Shown: positions 28,146 through 36,900 of the stretch, piece by piece
Layout of the letters: every line of letters starts with the position of its first letter
Position numbering within the stretch: the first letter of the stretch is position 1
Source of the DNA: Geomobilibacter sp964432205
GTDB taxonomy: Bacteria > Desulfobacterota > Desulfuromonadia > Geobacterales > DSM-12255
DNA length: 64,000 nucleotides
Reading direction: 5' to 3'
Assembly (NCBI GenBank): GCA_964432205.1
Contig: CAYSMK010000011.1
Span: forward strand, 1 to 64,000
Translations under genes and position numbers: made by a program
The notes under the pieces: generated by a model
Seen by the model: only the letters and a program-made list of their open reading frames with translations
What the model was told of the DNA's origin: nothing
Database searches by the model: none

Positions 28146-29588
28146 ATGAACCGATTCAGCCGCAAGACCAAGATCGTCGCCACGCTCGGCCCGGCCAGCG
28201 CTACTCCGGAAAAGATCACCCGCCTCATGGATGCCGGTGTGGATATCTTCCGGTTGAATTTTTCCCATGGCTCCAATGAGGAAAAGGGGCGGATCATCGG
28301 GCTGATCCGCCAGCTGTCGGTGAAGCGCGGCAAGGCGGTTGGCATCCTGGCCGACCTGCAGGGGCCGAAGATCAGAACCGGCCGGATGGAGAACGGGGCG
28401 ATTCCCCTCCGGAAGGGGGAACTGATCGACATCACCAATGAGGAGGTGCTGGGGCGACCGGGACTCATCTCCACCATCTACAAGTCTCTACCGCAGGATG
28501 TCCGTGCCGGGTCCCGCATTCTCATGGACGACGGGCTGATCGAGCTTAAGGTCAACTCCGTGGAGGGGAACCGCGTCCACTGTGTGGTGGTGGCGGGAGG
28601 GACGCTGAAGGACCTGAAGGGGATCAACCTCCCGGGAGTGGATGTCTCCAGCCCATCCCTCACGGATAAGGATCGCATCGACCTGGAGTTCTGCCTGGAG
28701 AAGGAGGTCGACTACATTGCCCTCTCCTTTGTCCGGAAAAGTTCGGACGTGGAGGATCTGAAACGGATCATTTTCGCGCGGGGGCTGCATATCCCGGTAG
28801 TGGCCAAGATCGAGAAGCCCGAGGCGTTACGCAATTTCAAGGCGATCCTGAAAGAGGCCGACGCGATCATGGTGGCCCGCGGCGATCTGGGGGTGGAGAT
28901 CAGCGCCGAACGGGTGCCGCTCATCCAGAAGAAGATCATCCGGGCCTGCAACGAAGCGGGAAAACCGGTCATCACCGCTACCCAGATGCTGGAGTCGATG
29001 ATCTTGAATCCACGGCCCACGCGAGCCGAGACCTCGGACGTGGCCAACGCGATCCTGGACGGCACGGATGCGGTCATGCTCTCCGGCGAGACCGCGTCCG
29101 GCTCCCATCCGGTGGAAGCGGTCCGCACCATGGCCAAGATCGCGTTGGATGTGGAACAGAGCGAGCTCTGGCGTCTGCCGCCACGCCCCATCGTGCACAG
29201 TAACAGCATTGCCGTGGCCGTGGCCGAAGCCGCCTGCCACGCCGCCACCACCCTGAAGGCCAAGGCGGTGGTGGCATTCACCCAGTCCGGGAGCACGGCC
29301 ATGCTGGTCTCGCGTTTCCGGCCCCAGCTGCCGATCATCGCCTTCACCCCGGTACGGGAGATCGAGTGCCGGCTGGCGCTGTATTGGGGGGTCACCACCT
29401 TTTCGCCGGGTCCGACCCCGGATACCGACTACCAGATCCGACTGGTCGAAGACACGCTCCTGGCCAAGGGGTTCAAGAAGGGGGACGTGGTGGTGATCAC
29501 GATGGGGGTGCCGGTGGAGAGCCGGGGATCGACGAATCTGATGCGGGTGCACAAGCTGGGTGCCGGCGGGTTTTTCGAGATATTCTAG
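28146..29588 (+). CDS. pyk: Pyruvate kinase
   Basis: The 480-residue enzyme converts phosphoenolpyruvate and ADP to pyruvate and ATP. Marks are TKIVATLGPAS at the N-terminus, DIFRLNFSHGS, the catalytic-lysine strand VVAKIEKPEA, MVARGDLGVEI and ITATQMLESM. The C-terminal regulatory domain is complete. It starts eight bases after the diheme lipoprotein gene. In an acetate-oxidising relative of Geobacter this enzyme would mainly serve biosynthetic balance. Confidence 0.96.
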   Translation: MNRFSRKTKIVATLGPASATPEKITRLMDAGVDIFRLNFSHGSNEEKGRIIGLIRQLSVKRGKAVGILADLQGPKIRTGRMENGAIPLRKGELIDITNEEVLGRPGLISTIYKSLPQDVRAGSRILMDDGLIELKVNSVEGNRVHCVVVAGGTLKDLKGINLPGVDVSSPSLTDKDRIDLEFCLEKEVDYIALSFVRKSSDVEDLKRIIFARGLHIPVVAKIEKPEALRNFKAILKEADAIMVARGDLGVEISAERVPLIQKKIIRACNEAGKPVITATQMLESMILNPRPTRAETSDVANAILDGTDAVMLSGETASGSHPVEAVRTMAKIALDVEQSELWRLPPRPIVHSNSIAVAVAEAACHAATTLKAKAVVAFTQSGSTAMLVSRFRPQLPIIAFTPVREIECRLALYWGVTTFSPGPTPDTDYQIRLVEDTLLAKGFKKGDVVVITMGVPVESRGSTNLMRVHKLGAGGFFEIF

Positions 29589-29604
29589 TTAAGAATACGG
29601 CGAC

Positions 29605-29767
29605 TTAAACACAGAGACACAGAGAACACGGAGTAGTCACGAAGGTTTTTGAAGAAGTGCTCATCTATGTTGCTGAATTCAACTAATCTGTTTGGCAGCT
29701 ATAGTTTCTCAATATTTCTCAATATCTCGGTTGATTTTCTCCGTGACCTCTGTGTCTCAGTGTTTAA
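29605..29767. repeat. Inverted repeat of the CACAGAGACACAGAG type
   Basis: Arms 29605-29633 and 29739-29767 match at 26 of 29 positions and enclose an A+T-rich core with a short TCTCAATAT tandem. Sequences of this type recur between genes in many environmental bacteria. There is no ORF inside. It fills most of the 236-base gap between pyk and the next gene. Confidence 0.7.
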
Positions 29768-29824
29768 CCGCTTGTTTTTGGGTTTAGATCTCCTGGCCTA
29801 GCAGGTTAGTGAGAGGGAGGAACC

Positions 29825-30949
29825 ATGCGCAGGCTGTTCGATGAAACCAGGATCAAGGGGATGCTGCTGGAAAACCGGCTGGTCCGGTCGGCGACCTGGG
29901 AGGGGATGTGCGACGGCGAAGGGCAGCCGACGCAGAAGCTTGCCAACTATTACGAGAACCTGGCCCGCGGCGGGGTGGGGCTGATAATCACCGGCTACGC
30001 CTATGTCCGGCCGGATGGCAAGCAGCTGCCGGGGCAGCTGGGGGTGTATGACGACGGCTGCGCTGTCGGCCTGGCAGCCCTGGCCGAGGCGGTGCACCGG
30101 GAAAGCGGCCGGATCTGTCTGCAACTGGTCCATGTCGGCGGCCAGACAATTGCCAAGGTTGCCGGCAGCCAGCCGGTCGCCCCATCGGCGGTGAAGGTCG
30201 ATCAGTACCCGGAGATGCCGGCAGAGCTCTCCTTAAGCGATATCGAGGCCCTGGTTGCCTGTTTTGCCGATGGCGCGCGGCGCGCCAAGGCGGCAGGGTT
30301 CGACGCGGTCCAGCTCCACGCGGCCCATGGCTACCTGATCAATCAGTTCCTCTCCCCCCTCAACAACCGGCGCAAAGATGCTTACGGGGGAGCGATCGAG
30401 AACCGCAGCCGTTTTCTCATGCAGGTGTACCGGGCAATCCGGTGCGTTGTGGGCAAGGATTTTCCGGTTCTGGTGAAGCTGAACGGCTCCGACAACCTCC
30501 CTGGCGGGCTTAACTTGGATGATGCCCTGGTAGCGGCCCGCCTGCTGGACGAGGAAGGGGTGGATGCCATCGAGGTGACCGGCGGTACCCCGGCTTCGGG
30601 CGACCAGACCCCGGTTCGTCAGGGAATCGACAAGCGGGAGCAGGAGGCGTATAACCTGCCCTTTGCCTACCGGATTAAGAATGCCGTCAGTTGCCCGGTC
30701 ATGGTGGTCGGCGGGGTGCGGTCGTTCGATGTGGCGGAGGGGATCATTCGGCGGGAAGAGGCCGATTACGTGGCTTTTGCCCGGCCGTTCATCCGTGAGC
30801 CCCACCTGGCCCTTCGCTGGCGCGAGGGGAACGAGGTGCACGCCCGCTGCATCTCCTGCAACGGCTGCTTCAAGCCCGGCCTGAAGGAAGGTGGAATCTA
30901 CTGCGTGGTGGACAAGATCGAACGGGAGAGCCGGGGATTATCCCTGTAG
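29825..30949 (+). CDS. NADH:flavin oxidoreductase, Old Yellow Enzyme family
   Basis: The 374-residue TIM-barrel flavoprotein has the OYE marks: LENRLVRSAT near the N-terminus, the substrate-binding HAAHGYLINQFLSP, the N-x-R-x-D-x-Y-G-G stretch (NNRRKDAYGG) and the FMN phosphate loop VVGGVRS. A C-terminal CISCNGCF cluster occurs where larger relatives begin their [4Fe-4S] region, but the remaining domains are absent, so it is the short form. The substrate is unknown, probably an activated alkene. The start has GAGGGAGGAA upstream. Confidence 0.88.
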   Translation: MRRLFDETRIKGMLLENRLVRSATWEGMCDGEGQPTQKLANYYENLARGGVGLIITGYAYVRPDGKQLPGQLGVYDDGCAVGLAALAEAVHRESGRICLQLVHVGGQTIAKVAGSQPVAPSAVKVDQYPEMPAELSLSDIEALVACFADGARRAKAAGFDAVQLHAAHGYLINQFLSPLNNRRKDAYGGAIENRSRFLMQVYRAIRCVVGKDFPVLVKLNGSDNLPGGLNLDDALVAARLLDEEGVDAIEVTGGTPASGDQTPVRQGIDKREQEAYNLPFAYRIKNAVSCPVMVVGGVRSFDVAEGIIRREEADYVAFARPFIREPHLALRWREGNEVHARCISCNGCFKPGLKEGGIYCVVDKIERESRGLSL

Positions 30950-30972
30950 TCACCAATCGATTGGCATCACCA

Positions 30973-33900
30973 TTAAGGAAACGGAATCCTGGTCGCAGCC
31001 GGATGCCCGTCCCCATCGGCAGTGCCGAGCCCCAGTTGCCCAAAGATGTTTTGCCCCCAGCTCCAGAAGCTCCCGTCCGCTTTGACCGCCAGACCGTGAA
31101 AGCCGGTGGCAATCCCTTTGACCCCGGTGAGCGCGGCAACCGGATCGGTCCCGATGACCAGGACCGGCACCTGGCTGAGCAGCTTCACCGCGGGATCGCT
31201 GTTGTCGCCCAACTCGCCGCGGGTGTTGCCGCCCCAGCTCCAGACCGTGCCATCCCATTTCAATGCCATGCTGGTGAGCTCGCCGGCCGCAACGGCCTTC
31301 ACCCCGCTGAGCTGCCCGATCCCTCCAGCGCCGCTGACCATGACCGGCACTGTCCGCGTGGTCGTTGAGCTGTCGCCGAGATTGCCGTAGCCGTTGGCGC
31401 CCCAGCCCCTGACAGTGGTGTCTACCTTCACCGCCAGGCTGAAGGAATATCCGGCAGCAATGGCCGTGACCGAGGTAAGGTAGCCGCTTGGATCAGCAGG
31501 GTCGGTGACCCGGACGGCCATCGACTTGTTCGCCGTGTCGCTGCCAAGGCCAAGCGCCCCGGAATAATTGCTCCCCCAGGCCCAGACCGTGCCATCGGCC
31601 TTCAGAGCCAGGTTGTGGCTGGCGCCGGCAGCAATGGCTATCACATTGCCCAGGTAGGTAACCGGATCGGTAAGAGGCGCCTGGATGACCTGCACCGGCA
31701 CGGTGCGCCGTGTTGTCGAATTATCCCCCAGCTTTCCTAAATAATTATCCCCCCAGGCCCAGACCGTGCCGTCACCCTTCAGCGCCAGGCCATGGGTCTC
31801 GCCGGCGGCAACCGCGGTAACCCCGGTGAGATAGCCGCTGGCGTCGTTAGGGTCGGTAACCGGCGTGGCATCGCAAACCTTGAAGGGATTTGTGTAGCCC
31901 AAGCCGAGCTGGCCGGAGCTGTTGAATCCCCACCCCCAGACCGTGCCGTTCTGTTTGCGGGCAAGGGCAAAACGAAAACCTGCGGCAACGTCTGTCACCC
32001 CGCCGAGGGGCGTGGCTGGGACGGTTACCGGATCTTCAATGACCTGCACGGGAGAGGTTCGCTGGGTGGTCGTGGTATCCCCCAACTGGCAGAGCCCGTT
32101 GTCACCCCAGGCCCATACATCCCCCCCGGCCTTCACCGCCAGGCTGAACCGTTCCTCGAACAGGCTGGTGTCGGCCTTTGCGGCAATGGACTCCTGACCC
32201 GGATCGCAGGCATCGCCTATGCCATTGCCGTTACTGTCGGTCTGTAACGGATTTGATAGCGCCGGACAGTTATCTTCCGCATCAGGGACGCCATCTCCAT
32301 CTGTTCCGTTTCTCATGGGGGTAATGAATTTACCCAAGGCAACCCCGCTTTGCCCGATCGTCAGAGTTGTGGTTACCGTATCGTCAACGGTCTGAATGAC
32401 ATACAACAGGCTGTTTGCTGAACTGCTGTAGCTGACAGCGTAGATGAACCTGCCGTCCGGAGTTGACGCTATCCCCTTGGGCGTGGTGATGCCGGTAATC
32501 GTCCTTGTTACGCTGTTGTTTGCGGTCTGAATGACGGATACCGAACTATCCGAGTAGTTGCTGACGTAGATGCGCGAGCCGTCGGGAGTCACTGCGACCC
32601 CGAAGGGGTTCGCCCCGACATTGATGGTGGCGACCGAATTGTCCGAGGTCCTGATTCCGGAAACCGTGCTGCTGCCATAATTGGCGACATAGACATGGGC
32701 GCCGTCCGGAGACACGGCAATCCCGTTCGGGTTGCTGCCGACAACGACTGTTGCTGCGACGCTGTTGTCGGAAGTATTAATGACGGTTACCGTGCCGTCG
32801 AGATAGTTGGTCACATAGGCATGGCTGTTGTCCGGCGAGAGATCAATCCCTGTGGGGCCTGCGCCGGTCCGGACCGAGGCGACGACTGCCTGATGGTTCC
32901 GGGAGACGACGCTGACCGTATTGTCATCAAAGTTGGCAACATAGACGAATCTGCCGTCTGTCGTAGCAGCAACCCCTTTGGGATTGTTCCCCACGCCGAC
33001 CTTGGCAGCAAGGGTCCTGTTTGACGTCTGGTAGAACAGAAGCTGGTTTTTCCATACGGTCGGATTCGGGGTGACGCTGGTAACGTAGGTAATGCCGGGA
33101 GTTGCGGCAACACCGAAAGTGCTGGAGGAGTGCAGGCCGGGAGGATTTGTCGAGCTGGTTGAAAGGTCGATAGCTGCATATGATGGGTTATAAACGGTTC
33201 CGTCTGCATTGTAAGAGACTGCAAAGGGCGAGATTCTTGAAAAGGTTGGGATGAAGGCCGTCATGTTTTCATAGCCGGTGCCTGTCAGGTTCAACAGTGC
33301 CGGATTCTCGTCGGAATCGTTGGTGGGTATGGAAAGCTGGGCGTTAAAGGTGCCTGCGCTTGTCGGGTTGAAATATAATTCCGAATAGTTACTGATGGCG
33401 TTTGGAGTCAGGGTTTTATTGGACAGGCCGTCCAGGTTTATCGAAAAAGGTCCGCTCGGGATTGCAGCCTGGCCGATGGTCAGATCCTGTGTGCCGTCGT
33501 TTCTGGCAAAGAGGTATTTAGTAGACTGGGAGGAGTTGATCTCGAAATAACCGAAGTCGATACCGGCTATTGCCGGCGCGGTGGCTGAATAGGAATCGAT
33601 CAGGGCGATGTCGGCGCCCGGCGCGGTGCCGGTGCCGGTCACGCCGACCGAGACCAGTTCCTCATCCGGGTCGTTGCTCGTGATCGTGACGCCCTGGCTG
33701 AAGCTTCCCAGGGCAGTGGGCGAAAATTTCACATAGATCGAACAGGTCCCGTTCGCGGGAAGCCCCGGTGCGACGCTCATGTAGCTGTCGCAACTGCTGG
33801 CGCCAAGGTCGATGGAGAAAGGGGCGACGGTTGCAATGCCGCCGAATACCAGGTCACCCGTCCCGCTGTTTCTGACCGTAATCAGCCGGGTGCCGGTGGT

Positions 33901-36900
33901 GGTCATCACCCGGCTGCCGAACGGGATCGACAGGTCATCCGCTGGCGGCAGATCGTCGGTCACCGTTATCTCCGGTTCAAGCCCTTTGCCGTGCAGAGTG
34001 ACGGCTGCAGGATTCTCGTACGGGTCGTTACTCGGGATGGCAAACCTTGTGTAATACGTCCCCTGCATTGTGGGCGCGAACCTGACCTGCACGTTACAGC
34101 TGGAAGATGGGGTGAGGGTCTGACCCGAGCAGGCATCGCCGCCCGTGATAATTGTAAATGGGGCTGTAGCGGGATTTGCCGTGCTGAGATCACCGATGAC
34201 CAGTTCGGCTATGCCGCTATTGGTGACCGTTATTGTCTGGTCTATGGTCCGGTTGATCGTCAGGCTGCCGAATGGAATGCCCTGGTCGTCTGCGGGCGTC
34301 ACCGAATCGGTGATGGTGATATCCGGCGCTGCAAGGCTGGGGTCCCTGGCGGCAATGAAATCGCCATAGCTGTAAGGACTTGTGCCGACAATGATGGTAT
34401 CGGTCACCAGACTGGTGGCAGTGTTGATGACCTTGACCATGTCGTTGCCTGCGCCCGTGTTGACAACACTGATGAACAGCTGCTTCCCGTCAGGGGTGAT
34501 GGACATGCTGCTGACGCTGTTCCCGTCCGGCATTGAGAGCGGTATCGTATTTACGACGGTCCGGTCCGAGGTCCGGATGACGCTTACCGAACCGCTGGAG
34601 CCGGCACTGTTTGCACTGTACAGGTATTCGCCGCCGGGGCTGACGGCAAGGTCCACCGGGTCGCTGATGACGGGAATGCTGTTGATAACCGAATGATCGG
34701 AGCTGCGGATCACAGCCACACCGTTCTCGGACGCCACATAGGCCGTTGAACTGTCCGGGGAGAACGCCACCCCTTGAGGTTTTGAGAGGGACAGGGAGGC
34801 TGCCTGGGAAAGGTCTATGGTGCGGAACACGGTTACGGTATTTGTGGTGTCGGACAGATACAGTTCCGAGCTGTCAGGCGACACCGAAATGCGCGGGTAT
34901 CCCCATGTAGAGCCGTTCAGCGGCTTTGAGGCGATTATTGCATTATCTGAGGTGCGGGCTGCTTCAAGGAAATACTCATACACACCGAGAGTCCCGTTGT
35001 ACTTCACCGCGGTGTAGTACAGATAGGCTCCGCTGGGAGAGATGGCAACACTCAAGGGGTATTTGCCGGTGCCCGGGGTTATATTGGCCATGAATCCCGA
35101 TGGATCATAGACGCCGATATTCGCACCAGCGCCGGTCGTTGTATAGGCATCCCCCGGTGAAGGGACATAAATACGCGTTCCGTCGGGCGAAACTGCAACC
35201 GCCTTGGACTGGTTGTAATTGACCGGATAGCTCATGCCGGTCACCGATTTGTCTATGGTGTTGATCTTCGAGATCGTGGTTGAGGCGTAGCCGCCATAAT
35301 TCGGGACATACGCAAAGACCGGCACGACACCTTTGCCGCTTACTGAAACAGTAACCGGATTTTCATCCGGATCATCGCTGGGGATATCGAAGCTGCCGGT
35401 AAATGTTCCTGCAGCAGTCGGTGCAAAGCGGACATCAAAGGTGCATTTCTCGTACAACGAAGGTGTTGTCGGCCTCAGGACCTTGCCGGAACAGGTGTCG
35501 TTGGCAATGGAAAAAGGGGCAGCCAAAGGCACGGCAGCGGCAATCGTACCCAATGTCAGGTTGCTTGATCCCTCATTGATAATGGTGACTGTCTTAACAG
35601 CTGTTGAGGAAACAGCAGAGTCATTGAACCGGACCGTTGCGTTCGAGACAGTGATGTCCGGTCCGGCAACTGTCCCGGTCCCGGTGAGTGTTACTGTTGC
35701 CGGGCCGGCAGGGTCGCTGCTCGGGATGGTAAAGGAATCGTTATAGGCGCCGGTTGTTGGCGGCGAAAAGCGGATGCCGAAGCTGCACGATGCAGTTGGG
35801 GCGAGAGTCTGCCCGGAACAGAAGTCTTTGGTAAATGTCTGGGAAAAGGGCCGGGTGTAATCAACAGGCAGTCCCATGGTGCCGATGGTGACAGCCGTTG
35901 AACCATAGTTGGTAACCGTAATGGTCTTGAATGAAGCGGCTGTTGAGGCCACGGAACCAAAATCCAGTGTCTGCCCGGCAAGCTGTGAGCTGATGCCGAC
36001 GTTGGCAAAACTGAACCTGTGGTTGTGGCACTCCATGCAGGACCTTCCCGTATTGCCCTGATGGTGGTTGTCGGGGTGCAGGCTGTCCGGATGGGAAGAG
36101 CCGGACTGGGCATGACAGGAACCGCATACCCCGGAGCCGGGTGTTGCATCGGGGGCCAGGTCCGTGAAATCCGCATCGGTCGACTCGAAGCCGGCGACGG
36201 CTACCGGGTTCCCGGTCCCGGCAATAGTGCCGTTGATGCTGTTCCTGATCATGGCCAGTTTGCCGGTGCCGTGGGAATCATGACAGGCTTCGCACTGATA
36301 GCCGGGAGATGTGCCGTAGTTTGCCTTGTCGCCGTATGCGGGAAATGCGCCCGTGACATCAGTGTTGTATCTGTCCATTACTGCGCCGGAATGAACGGAT
36401 GCTTCCGAAGAGGCATCATGCCCCAGGGTCCCGTTGGCGGTCTGGCCTACCTTGTGGCAGTCGAGACAGAGTTCACTGGTGGCCGAGGTGTGGGCAAGGG
36501 AGTCCGGTACGGATTTGAGGCGGGTATACTTGCCGGTCGATCCGTATACGTCGAAATGCGGGGCATCCTGATCGTGACAGATGGTGCAGGCGTAAGCCGG
36601 GCCGCTGTTCCCCGTGGCGTTGAAGGTGCCGGTTGCCCCATGGCCGGTGGTCATGAAGCTGTTTTTGGCCGGGGCATCGATGCCGGACCGGTCAGGTTTG
36701 CTGTTGGCCGGTGTTGTGCTGTTATGGCAGGAATTACATGAGCTTATTCTGTGCCGCTCGGTGGCAGTATTGAGGTTCCAGTTGGCCTTTGCTTCGGCAA
36801 TCCCGGCAGCAGTCCCATGACAGTTATTACAGGCTGTCGTGCCCCCAAGGTCGCCGGCTGCCGAGTCACGCAGATCCGGCCGGCCGTTGGCATGCCAGCC

